Source: a bacterium (GTDB lineage Bacteria > Actinomycetota > Acidimicrobiia > Acidimicrobiales > Bin134). From it: a DNA stretch of 5,351 nucleotides. Shown here in pieces: positions 1 to 5,351 of this stretch. The stretch is taken from positions 1 through 5,351 of the forward strand of contig JAPPKI010000481.1 of assembly GCA_028820035.1 (NCBI GenBank). Direction: 5' to 3'. Each line of letters opens with the position of its first letter. Within the stretch, counting starts at the first letter, position 1. A program made the translations under genes and the position numbers. A model generated the notes under the pieces. The model was not told the DNA's origin. It saw nothing but the letters and a program-made list of their open reading frames with translations, and did not search any database.

Positions 1-782
1 ATGCCAGATCGCTCGATGGCAGAGCGGGACCTTCCGAGGTAGGAGGCGATCACGGCGGGATGCTCGAAGACCTCAACCGCCGTTCCCTCGGCCACTGTGG
101 CCCCGAGGTCGAGGGCCACCATCCGATCGCAGATCGATGCCAGCACAGCCATGTCGTGATCGATCACCAGCAGGCTCGCGCCGGTGTCGTCGCGGATCTG
201 CTCCAGCATCGGCCCGAGCGCCTCCGCCTCCCGTTGGGCGATGCCCGAGGAGGGCTCGTCGAAGAGGATCACGCGGGGAGCGCCCACTGCCTGACAGGCG
301 AGATCGACAATCCGCCGGGTTCCGGTGGACAGCTCCGACACGAACTTCTCGCGGTAGGCATCGAGCCCGAGCCCTGCGATCAGCTCGTCAACCTGGCTCT
401 GGAGGCGGCCCTCGGCCTTGCGGACGTCGGGGAATCCGAGGGCGGCGGCCACCGGATCGCGGGTGGCCATGGTCTGGTCGAGGGCCACCTTCAAAACGTC
501 CTCCACGGTGAGCGATCCGAAGAGCCGGGAGTCCTGGAACGAGTGTCCGAGCCCCAGTCGGGCCCGACGATCGGGCGAGAGGTTGGTGATGTCGCGCCCG
601 TCGAGCAGCACCCTGCCCTCGTCGGGGGTCAAAAGGCCGGTGATCAGCTCGAACACCGTGGTCTTCCCCGCGCCGTTTGGCCCAATGACGCCGACGATCT
701 CCCCCTCGCCCACTTGAAGCGACACCCCATCCACCGCTCGGTTGCCGGCGAACGACTTGGTCAGGCCCTCGATCTCGAGCCG
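1..782 (-). other. livG: LivG-like ATPase domain of the fusion (residues 1005-1264, end open)
   Basis: Walker A is GPNGAGKTT (1038-1046). The Q-loop is GHSFQDSRLFGSLTVEDV (1083-1100) with Q1087. The signature is the variant ELSTGTRRIVDLAC (1154-1167) in place of LSGGQ. Walker B is RVILFDE (1174-1180) with D1179 and E1180, followed by PSSGIAQ. The H-loop histidine is H1213 in LLVIDHDMAVLASICDRM (1208-1225). The last visible part (AVEVFEHPAVIASYLG, 1239-1254) is the usual LivG end, followed by ten more visible residues, so the protein probably stops soon after the window edge unless another domain follows. The 30-residue insert around 1106-1130 between Q-loop and signature is normal for LivG. 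Confidence 0.92.
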
Positions 783-3700
783 CGGCGCGGGGGCGGCGCC
801 GATGGGGGCGCGGGCCGGTTGTGGCCGCTCTGCGGTGCGGGCCGCGGCCCCGCCCAAGAACACCGACCGGACGATGTCGTCGCGCCCCAGCAGATCGCTC
901 GTGGGCCCCCGGAAGCGGACCTCGCCCTTCTCCATGAAGAACGCCGTTTCCGCGATCGTGAGGGCCACATTGACGGACTGCTCGACCACCACGATCGTGA
1001 CCCCTTCGTCGTTCAAGGCCCGCACCACGTCGAGGAGTTGCTCCACCACCACGGGGGCAAGGCCGAGCGACAGCTCGTCGATGAGGAGGATTCGGGGCTT
1101 GGACACCAGTGCCATTGCCAGGGTGAGCATCTGCTGTTGGCCGCCAGACAGGTTGGCGGCCAGTTCGTCCTGCTTCTCCGCAAGGCTCGGGAAGATCTCG
1201 AGTACACGGGCGGTCTCCCGCTCCATGTGCTGTTTGTTGCGGCGGTGGAGCCAACCGCCCAAAGCGATGTTCTCGGCGACGGTCAGCGACGGGAACACTC
1301 CCTTGCCGCCGGGGACCTGGGCGATCCCGAGCGCGGCGATCCGGTGCGGCGCCATCGTGGTGATGTCAGCCCCCTCGAACGACACCGACCCCCCGCTGGC
1401 CACCGAGAGCCCGGAAACGGCCCGCAGCACGGTGGACTTTCCCGCGCCGTTGGTTCCCAGCAGCGCTACGAAGTCGCCCTCGGCCACTTCGATGTTGACG
1501 CCGAACAACACCTGCACCGGTCCGTACGACACGTCGATCGCCCGAACGCTCAACAGCGACCCATCGTGATCGTCGCCGATGAGGATGTCGGGGAACGAGA
1601 AGTAGTCGGTGGGTGGTGCCTGCTTGCTCGGCAGATAGCGGAAAACCCCCTCGGCATCGCGCCGAGGCGATCTCGCCACGGCCACCGGTTCTGAGCGCCC
1701 GAGCCCGGCGGCCTCGTCGGTGACCGCGTCATTGTCGATGCGCTGGTCGGCGAGCAGATTGGGGACCGGGATCTGGCGGCGGAAGGCCGCGATGGACAGC
1801 AGACGCCGGCGGACCTCGTATAACAGCCCGCCGAGGCCCTCGCGCAGGAACATCAACACCACCAGCAGGCCGACACCGCTGCTGGCGAACAGCCACAACG
1901 GCCGGATGTCGGCGGGGATGTCGTCGCCGAAGTAGTCGGTGCCCTGAAGGAACACCGCACCGAGAAGCGCGCCCGGTACCGATCCGAGACCGCCGATGAC
2001 CACCATCGTGAGAACCCGGATGCTCTCCGCCGGCGAGAACGAGCCCTGGCCGAGCGCTTGCTGGTGCAGGGTGAACAGCCCCCCGGCTAAAGAGGCGTAG
2101 AAGCCGGAGATGGCGAATGCCATCAGCTTGGTCCGGGTCAGATTCACGCCGAAGGCCTGCGCGTTGTCCCCGTTGTCGCGGGCCGCCCGCAGAACCCGGG
2201 CGGTCCGGGTTTCCTCCAGCCGCCCTACGGTCCAGATCACCGCGACAAGGGCGGCGAGGCATGCGTAGTAGAAGGCGTGCTCGCTCGACACGTCGATCCG
2301 CCCCAGGAGGGGCAGTCGGGTGACCCGCTCGCTGATGTTGTCGGGGAGGAACGTGAACCGGTCATTGTCGAGGAGGAACGACGCCGTCGCCACCGAGAAG
2401 GCGAGCGTGGTCACCGCGAGGAAAAGCCCGCGGATGCGAAGGGCCGGCAGGCCGACGATCACCGACGCAACCGCCCCGACAACTCCGGCCAACAGCAGCG
2501 TCAGGGTGAGGTCCCACTGGTAGTGGACATTCACCACCGCGGCGGTGGCCGCGCCGATGGCGACGAAGCCCATTTGGCCGAGGCTGATCTCGCCGGACCA
2601 GCCGGTGAGGATCACCATGCTCACGGCGATGACCCCGTAGATCATGACCGCCGAAGCGAAGTGGATGTCGGAGTCGCCGAGCGCGAGCGGTAGCCACACC
2701 AAAAAGCCGATCATCGCCAGCTTGGCCAGCCATCCACCCCATTGCACCTCCGGCAGCGAGGCCAGGTTGCGGGGGATCTTCTTCACCGACGCGGCTTCCG
2801 CCCACGACCCCTCGGTCTGGGTTTCGGCTCGGCCGCGGGCCCGCCGCTGGAACAAGAGCACAACCACCACGATCACGAACAGTGCCGGGTCGATCAGCTC
2901 GGCGGTGTCCTCATTCCAGATGACGGCCGTTTCCAGCACGCCGAGAAAGGTGGCGCCGACGAACATCACCGAGTAGTTCTCCATCCGCCCCATCACCGCC
3001 ACCGCGAGCGCCCGCAGGAGGATGGCGGGTCCAAAGGCGGGTCCGAGCGGGAGTCCGAACATGCCCGCCCGCAGCACCATGGCCACGGCGGCCAGCACCG
3101 CGGCGATAATCCATACCACGTTCTGGGTCCCCCGCACGTCGATCCCCACCAGTGACGCGCGGTCTCGGCTTTGGGCGCTGGCTCGCACCGCGGTGCCCAG
3201 GTCGGTGCGGTTGAGGAAGGCCATGAGGCCGATGATCGCCAGGGGGACGATGATCATGGCCAGCAGGTCGTTGACGGTGAAGACGATTGGGTCGATCTCG
3301 AAGGTGAAGTCGATTGGCGGGTTGAATCTCGGGAAGCGGAGGAGTGCCAATCCGTCCTCGTCGCTGAACAGTGTCGGGATGTAGAAGCCGATGCCCAGCA
3401 ACAGCTGGGCGAGCCCGATCGTGGCGACGCTGAGGATGATCCGCGGCGCCTTCCAGAACCGGCGGATCACGAGGAACTCGACCGCCGAGCCCAGTGCCAT
3501 GGCGACCACGATCGTGGCCGGGAGGACGACGAAGTACGGCCAGTCCCAGTCCCTCAGCAGCGACAAGCCAAGTGTGGCCGGCACCACCCCCAGGTCGGCC
3601 TGGGCGAAGTTGATGATTCCGTTCGTCTTGTAGACAAGCGACAGGCCGAACGCCAACAGCGCGGTCAGCGAGCCGACCACCACGCCTTGAACGATCACCC

Positions 3701-3794
3701 CCGGCGGCGTGGGCCAGATGAACTGAAGCGCGCCGAGCGCGGCGCCCCAGATCAACGCCTGGCGCGCGTAGCGAACAAGGGTGTGCGAGCTCAA
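1..3794 (-). CDS. Four-domain fused branched-chain amino acid type ABC transporter (LivH-LivM-LivF-LivG), 3' end outside window
   Basis: One frame runs from the TTG at 3794 to the left edge, at least 1264 residues, with no stop. It joins the four core subunits of a HAAT-family (Liv-type) importer, normally separate genes. Residues 1-315 are a LivH-like permease, 356-650 a LivM-like permease, 746-982 a LivF-like ATPase and 1005-1264 a LivG-like ATPase, separated by linkers of about 40, 95 and 22 residues. Both ATPases keep Walker A lysines (K786, K1044) and catalytic glutamates (E907, E1180). The protein would sit in the cytoplasmic membrane with its ATPases inside, and one chain would provide every part of the heteromeric core. 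The substrate is probably an amino acid, amide or similar small polar solute, but no binding protein is seen in the window. The start overlaps the lipoprotein stop by TTGA and has a strong Shine-Dalgarno. LivM-LivG type fusions are known in actinobacteria; a full H-M-F-G chain is rarer in my knowledge. The C-terminus is open, although the LivG domain is nearly complete. Confidence 0.92.
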   Translation of the reverse strand, partial: MSSHTLVRYARQALIWGAALGALQFIWPTPPGVIVQGVVVGSLTALLAFGLSLVYKTNGIINFAQADLGVVPATLGLSLLRDWDWPYFVVLPATIVVAMALGSAVEFLVIRRFWKAPRIILSVATIGLAQLLLGIGFYIPTLFSDEDGLALLRFPRFNPPIDFTFEIDPIVFTVNDLLAMIIVPLAIIGLMAFLNRTDLGTAVRASAQSRDRASLVGIDVRGTQNVVWIIAAVLAAVAMVLRAGMFGLPLGPAFGPAILLRALAVAVMGRMENYSVMFVGATFLGVLETAVIWNEDTAELIDPALFVIVVVVLLFQRRARGRAETQTEGSWAEAASVKKIPRNLASLPEVQWGGWLAKLAMIGFLVWLPLALGDSDIHFASAVMIYGVIAVSMVILTGWSGEISLGQMGFVAIGAATAAVVNVHYQWDLTLTLLLAGVVGAVASVIVGLPALRIRGLFLAVTTLAFSVATASFLLDNDRFTFLPDNISERVTRLPLLGRIDVSSEHAFYYACLAALVAVIWTVGRLEETRTARVLRAARDNGDNAQAFGVNLTRTKLMAFAISGFYASLAGGLFTLHQQALGQGSFSPAESIRVLTMVVIGGLGSVPGALLGAVFLQGTDYFGDDIPADIRPLWLFASSGVGLLVVLMFLREGLGGLLYEVRRRLLSIAAFRRQIPVPNLLADQRIDNDAVTDEAAGLGRSEPVAVARSPRRDAEGVFRYLPSKQAPPTDYFSFPDILIGDDHDGSLLSVRAIDVSYGPVQVLFGVNIEVAEGDFVALLGTNGAGKSTVLRAVSGLSVASGGSVSFEGADITTMAPHRIAALGIAQVPGGKGVFPSLTVAENIALGGWLHRRNKQHMERETARVLEIFPSLAEKQDELAANLSGGQQQMLTLAMALVSKPRILLIDELSLGLAPVVVEQLLDVVRALNDEGVTIVVVEQSVNVALTIAETAFFMEKGEVRFRGPTSDLLGRDDIVRSVFLGGAAARTAERPQPARAPIGAAPAPRLEIEGLTKSFAGNRAVDGVSLQVGEGEIVGVIGPNGAGKTTVFELITGLLTPDEGRVLLDGRDITNLSPDRRARLGLGHSFQDSRLFGSLTVEDVLKVALDQTMATRDPVAAALGFPDVRKAEGRLQSQVDELIAGLGLDAYREKFVSELSTGTRRIVDLACQAVGAPRVILFDEPSSGIAQREAEALGPMLEQIRDDTGASLLVIDHDMAVLASICDRMVALDLGATVAEGTAVEVFEHPAVIASYLGRSRSAIERSG
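783..848 (-). other. Ala/Pro/Arg-rich linker joining LivF to LivG (residues 983-1004)
   Basis: About 22 residues composed mostly of alanine, proline and arginine (AAARTAERPQPARAPIGAAP) connect the last helix of LivF to the first strand of LivG (RLEIEGLTKSFAG). The composition is typical of a flexible interdomain tether. No stop, start or ribosome site is visible inside it. Confidence 0.75.
849..1559 (-). other. livF: LivF-like ATPase domain of the fusion (residues 746-982)
   Basis: Walker A is GTNGAGKST (780-788). The Q-loop region reads QVPGGKGVFPSLTVAEN (826-842), where classical LivF has VPEGR; G829 replaces the usual E or Q. The ABC signature is a canonical LSGGQQQM (882-889). Walker B is RILLIDE (901-907) with D906 and catalytic E907, followed by LSLGLAP. 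The H-loop position is glutamine in VVVEQSVNVAL (935-945), which matches the LivF hallmark EQN and is not a defect. The TLAMAL and SLGLAPVVV segments are typical of this subfamily. The domain is full length. Confidence 0.93.
1560..1844 (-). other. Long linker joining LivM to LivF (residues 651-745)
   Basis: The linker begins with a basic helix-like part (YEVRRRLLSIAAFRRQIP, 659-676), as is common after the last LivM helix. It then becomes polar and probably disordered (residues 680-712, rich in D, E, A and R), and ends with GVFRYLPSKQAPPTDYFSFP (716-735) and an acidic stretch before the LivF domain begins at SLLSVRAIDVSYG. It contains no stop and no internal Shine-Dalgarno plus start arrangement that would suggest two genes. 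It is longer than a minimal tether needs to be. Confidence 0.75.
1845..2729 (-). other. livM: LivM-like permease domain of the fusion (residues 356-650)
   Basis: LTGWSGEISLGQMGFVAIGA (396-415) is the characteristic LivM motif (GYAGQLSLGHAAFFGIGA in classical members). GLPALRIRGLFLAVTTLAF (448-466) is the usual following LPALRLRGDYLAIVTLAF segment. RAARDNGDNAQAFGVN (536-551) followed by LTRTKLMAFAISGF is the cytoplasmic coupling loop plus helix. VIGGLGSVPGALLGAVFL (599-616) is the conserved C-terminal GG.GS..G..LGA helix. About eight or nine membrane segments are visible. An acidic loop at 476-505 is probably exposed outside. The domain is full length and undamaged. Confidence 0.92.
2850..3794 (-). 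other. livH: LivH-like permease domain of the fusion (residues 1-315)
   Basis: This domain has about eight hydrophobic segments, for example near 33-55, 86-105, 117-139, 173-194, 224-243, 250-287 and 300-315. GIINFAQADLGVV (59-71) corresponds to the LivH INFAHGE-type motif after the first helices. RTDLGTAVRASAQSRDRASL (196-215) followed by VGID is the cytoplasmic loop equivalent to the family's LGRAMRA...A.LMGI segment that contacts an ATPase. A 29-residue polar stretch at 140-168, with several acidic residues, probably forms an outward-facing loop. The match to LivH rather than LivM rests on these two motifs and the order of domains. Confidence 0.88.
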
Positions 3795-4252
3795 CAGAAC
3801 TCCTCCCGGCGTGCTTCGCACTCGTCGCTTTCCGGCTCGCCGCGAACCACGAGGACGCACCCGCGAGAGGTGACCGCGCCGTCTTCGCTCACGCCGAAGT
3901 CAGCCCCGGCCCAGCCCGACTGGTCGCGGGCGTGCTCGTCCACCGAAAAGAAGTCAGACCCCCGAGGATCGTCGGTGAACCAGGTGAGGATGTCGCCGTC
4001 GAAGTCGCCCTCCTTGTCGGCAGGAAGGAACTCGGCACTTACGAAGAATTGGTCGTCAGCCCGTTCATGGGCGCGACCGTGGCGCAGCGTGCCATCTTCG
4101 GTGAGGCCTGTTTGCAGCGTTTCCATGGTGACGGAAAGGGCAACGTCGCATCCCGAGACGTCGATCGAAGTGCCCGCGCAGGCGGCGAGGAATGGCCCAA
4201 CAAGGGCGATGATCGCCACGGCAGGCAGCGTCCTCGTCGGCAACATGCTCAT
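3791..4252 (-). CDS. Small cysteine-rich lipoprotein of unknown function
   Basis: This 153-residue protein has a lipoprotein signal peptide: a short n-region with R7, a hydrophobic core (AVAIIALVGPFLAA) and a lipobox LAAC with the lipidated cysteine at C25. The mature protein, about 129 residues, should be tethered to the outer face of the cytoplasmic membrane. It is acidic and contains C35, C132, C145 and C153, four cysteines that could form two disulfides; the last is the final residue. The middle part (FFVSAEFLPA, ILTWFTDD, FFSVDEHARDQSGW) vaguely resembles small actinobacterial lipoproteins of unassigned role, but that is a memory-based impression. It is too short for a Leu/Ile/Val binding protein and has no such fold signature. 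Its TGA overlaps the TTG start of the fused transporter, suggesting the two are made together, so an accessory role at the transporter is possible. M3 (4244-4246) is an alternative start; neither ATG has a strong ribosome site. Confidence 0.82.
   Translation of the reverse strand: MSMLPTRTLPAVAIIALVGPFLAACAGTSIDVSGCDVALSVTMETLQTGLTEDGTLRHGRAHERADDQFFVSAEFLPADKEGDFDGDILTWFTDDPRGSDFFSVDEHARDQSGWAGADFGVSEDGAVTSRGCVLVVRGEPESDECEARREEFC
3800..3807 (-). promoter_or_regulatory. Shine-Dalgarno that fixes the TTG start of the fused transporter
   Basis: On the minus strand GGGAGGAG lies inside the last codons of the lipoprotein gene, with seven bases (AGTTCTG) between the GGAGG core and the TTG at 3792-3794. 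This is the only strong ribosome site in the window. It picks the TTG over the upstream in-frame GTG at 3819-3821. The TTG overlaps the lipoprotein TGA as TTGA, the same geometry as the common ATGA coupling overlap. Confidence 0.8.
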
Positions 4253-4281
4253 CGCCGCCGACTGATCAATGGTCCTGGGAC

Positions 4282-4305
4282 GATCGCCCTTAGCCGAGGG
4301 CGATC
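4282..4305 (-). repeat. Perfect 9-bp inverted repeat at the dioxygenase stop codon
   Basis: GATCGCCCT (4282-4290) and AGGGCGATC (4297-4305) are exact reverse complements separated by the six bases TAGCCG. The right arm includes two bases of the dioxygenase TGA (4304-4306). The RNA would form a GC-rich hairpin in the 51-base gap between the dioxygenase and lipoprotein genes. On the transcribed strand no T-run follows, so it is not a canonical intrinsic terminator. It could be a weak terminator or attenuator, an mRNA-stabilising structure, or an operator-like palindrome for the downstream genes. Confidence 0.55.
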
Positions 4306-5164
4306 AGAGCTCTCCCGAGGCCAGCATGTCAGCGGGGACTTTGAGGTCGAGCGCTCCTAGGTAGCCGCCGCCGTCGTCGACGGCGTAGTGGACGTCGTAG
4401 CCCAGCAGCTCTTGGGCTCGGCGGGGGAGGGTGCGGGCGACGTCGGGGGGTGTGGCCAGGCAGTTGTTCTCCTCCGATCGCAGCCAGCCCAGCATGTAGC
4501 TGAGGTGGAATGCGGGCCGGTGCTGGTCGGTGGTGGAGTTGGTGCCCGCGCCATGGATGGTGGAGCCCAGGTAAATCACTCGGGAGCCGGAAGGCATCTC
4601 GGCGTTGGCGAACTCGTGGGGCTCGGGCTGGCGGTCTGGCTCCCAGCGGTGGCTGCCGGGCACTACTCGGGTGGCGCCGAGCTCGCGGGTGAAGTCGCAC
4701 AGCGCGGTCACCGACGACAACTCCATCTCGGGGCTGGGTTGGGGCATATGAACCCACACGTCTTCGTCGCGGTGGGGGAACTGGGCTTGGGCCCCCGGAC
4801 CAACCACCAGCATGTGGGCCACGTTCACCTGGATGTCGGCACAGTTGGGGCCCAACACCGCGTCAGCAATGTCCAGCATCAAGGGGTGTAACAGCACCTC
4901 GGCCACGAAGGTGGGCGACTTGGAGGCCAGTCCGGTCACGTGGCGCGTGTGATCGCCGAAGAAGGCCGCGATCGCAGGGCTTATGTGGGTTCGGTTGGCG
5001 TCGGGCTTCTCGGCGTAGGGCATTAGCTCGGCGAGGATCTGGTTGATCACATCGTCGCTGAAGCACTCATCAACGATCACCGCCCCGTCGGCGTCGAGCA
5101 CCTCCAGCACGTGCTCGAGCGGCTCGTCGTTTTTCAGGTGGACCAATTCGGCTTGCGCGGCCAT
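4304..5164 (-). CDS. Phytanoyl-CoA dioxygenase (PhyH) family protein
   Basis: This 286-residue protein belongs to the non-haem Fe(II)/2-oxoglutarate-dependent PhyH family, cytoplasmic enzymes that hydroxylate a substrate while decarboxylating 2-oxoglutarate to succinate. The iron facial triad is visible: the HxD pair is H131 and D133 in FPHRDEDVW, and the distal histidine is H204 in GSTIHGAG. The 2-oxoglutarate-binding arginine is R216 in HRPAFHLSYM. The segment GATRVVPGSHRW (163-174) is the family's usual turn before the second half of the double-stranded beta-helix. The N-terminal part (EVLDADGAVIVDECF, 21-35) is the usual PhyH opening. Length is normal for the family and nothing is missing. 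There is no signal peptide. Known relatives hydroxylate phytanoyl-CoA, ectoine or small metabolites; the substrate cannot be read here. The gene is followed 51 bases later by a lipoprotein gene on the same strand. The ATG lacks a clear ribosome site and may be leaderless. An alternative is an uncharacterised PhyH subgroup acting on natural-product or amino-acid substrates. Confidence 0.93.
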   Translation of the reverse strand: MAAQAELVHLKNDEPLEHVLEVLDADGAVIVDECFSDDVINQILAELMPYAEKPDANRTHISPAIAAFFGDHTRHVTGLASKSPTFVAEVLLHPLMLDIADAVLGPNCADIQVNVAHMLVVGPGAQAQFPHRDEDVWVHMPQPSPEMELSSVTALCDFTRELGATRVVPGSHRWEPDRQPEPHEFANAEMPSGSRVIYLGSTIHGAGTNSTTDQHRPAFHLSYMLGWLRSEENNCLATPPDVARTLPRRAQELLGYDVHYAVDDGGGYLGALDLKVPADMLASGEL

Positions 5165-5169
5165 GCCCC

Positions 5170-5175
5170 ACTGTA
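5170..5175 (-). promoter_or_regulatory. Possible -10 element for a leaderless dioxygenase transcript
   Basis: On the minus strand TACAGT ends five bases before the ATG at 5164. It fits the TANNNT pattern of actinobacterial -10 boxes, and a transcript starting 6-7 bases downstream would begin at or next to the ATG. There is no good Shine-Dalgarno in front of that ATG, only GGGGC directly abutting it, which fits leaderless translation. No convincing -35 hexamer is seen 16-18 bases further upstream. The match is short and could be chance. Confidence 0.3.
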
Positions 5176-5202
5176 TTCCGAGCTTGCCTAAGCGGCGCCC
5201 GA

Positions 5203-5351
5203 TCAGGCCTCTTGGAGGAGCCAGAGGCCGACCACGCTGTAGAAGACCATGACCAACAGCATGGGGCGCTGGGCCCAGGTGGCCTCGTTGGCATCGCTGG
5301 TCTCCACCGCCCGGTCGTGGGCCACCAGCACTGCGGCGATGTGGCCGCCCA
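5203..5351 (-). CDS. C-terminal end of an unrecognised membrane protein (partial)
   Basis: Only the last 48 codons lie in the window; the gene enters from the right edge and ends with TGA at 5203-5205. The visible part starts GGHIAAVLVAHDRAVE, passes through a polar stretch (ETSDANEATWAQR), and ends in a strongly hydrophobic segment, PMLLVMVFYSVVGLWLL, followed by the short tail QEA. This looks like a final transmembrane helix with a very short tail after it. Its stop lies 38 bases upstream of the dioxygenase start, on the same strand. High-GC codon use and an unbroken frame to the edge support a real gene, but the fragment is too short to assign a family. I do not recognise it and give no function. 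Confidence 0.6.
   Translation of the reverse strand, partial: GGHIAAVLVAHDRAVETSDANEATWAQRPMLLVMVFYSVVGLWLLQEA

Noticed and set aside
388..1254. A 288-codon minus-strand open frame within the ATPase region in another phase.
   Set aside because: It is out of phase with the Walker A, signature and Walker B motifs and is R/G/P-rich with no domain.
60..1694. A 544-codon plus-strand open frame opposite the ATPase domains.
   Set aside because: It lies exactly antisense, codon-aligned, to the LivF/LivG coding frame, whose motifs are unmistakable. The product is rich in H, R, G and E with no recognisable domain, as expected for the mirror of GC-rich codons.
783..1844. Possibility that LivF and LivG are separate genes from the permeases.
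   Set aside because: Reading each codon across 651-745 and 983-1004 shows no in-frame stop, and there is no Shine-Dalgarno plus start placed at a domain border. The fusion reading is the simplest one.
3819..3821. GTG as the start of the fused transporter.
   Set aside because: It has no ribosome site in front, while the TTG at 3792-3794 has a strong one at the right distance and overlaps the upstream stop.
3171..4265. A 364-codon plus-strand open frame spanning the LivH start and the lipoprotein gene.
   Set aside because: Its composition is low-complexity and charged (many D, R, Q and H) and it crosses the well-supported minus-strand TTG start, Shine-Dalgarno and lipoprotein signal peptide. 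It is a shadow.
4388..4891. A plus-strand open frame opposite the dioxygenase.
   Set aside because: The opposite strand carries the complete iron and 2-oxoglutarate ligand set in one frame; the plus-strand product is G/V/H-rich with no recognisable motif.
1..5351. Search for RNA genes, CRISPR repeats, insertion-sequence ends, attachment sites or a defence-like system.
   Set aside because: No tRNA-like cloverleaf, direct-repeat array, transposase or terminal inverted repeats were seen, and gene-free gaps are only 38 and 51 bases long.

Overview
The window is GC-rich, tightly packed DNA with every supportable gene on the minus strand, so transcription runs from right to left. The protein families (a branched-chain amino acid type ABC transporter with actinobacterial-looking ATPase motifs, a Lol-type lipoprotein, a PhyH-family dioxygenase), the TTG start and a possible leaderless promoter suggest a high-GC actinobacterium, perhaps of the Acidimicrobiia. 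That placement is inference from style and not from a marker gene.

In transcription order: (1) the last 48 codons of an unrecognised membrane protein (5203-5351, entering from the right edge); (2) a complete phytanoyl-CoA dioxygenase family gene (4304-5164), with all iron and 2-oxoglutarate ligands visible; (3) a 9-bp perfect inverted repeat touching the dioxygenase stop codon; (4) a small cysteine-rich lipoprotein of unknown function (3791-4252); (5) one uninterrupted reading frame from a TTG start at 3794 to the left edge, at least 1264 codons long and still open. This last frame carries four domains in one polypeptide: LivH-like permease, LivM-like permease, LivF-like ATPase and LivG-like ATPase. 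I read the frame codon by codon and found no stop. The LivH to LivM, LivM to LivF and LivF to LivG junctions are all in phase.

The lipoprotein and the fused transporter overlap by TTGA (TTG start, TGA stop), with a strong Shine-Dalgarno in front, so they are probably translationally coupled. The fusion contains the whole membrane and ATPase core of a HAAT-family importer (two different permeases and two different ATPases, one copy each). No periplasmic-binding protein of the Leu/Ile/Val type is present in the window, so the substrate is not determined; the binding protein must be encoded elsewhere or left of position 1. Whether the dioxygenase acts on something the transporter imports is speculation based on proximity and shared orientation.

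No RNA genes, mobile elements, CRISPR arrays or long non-coding stretches were seen. The many long plus-strand open frames opposite the transporter and the dioxygenase are codon-bias shadows.
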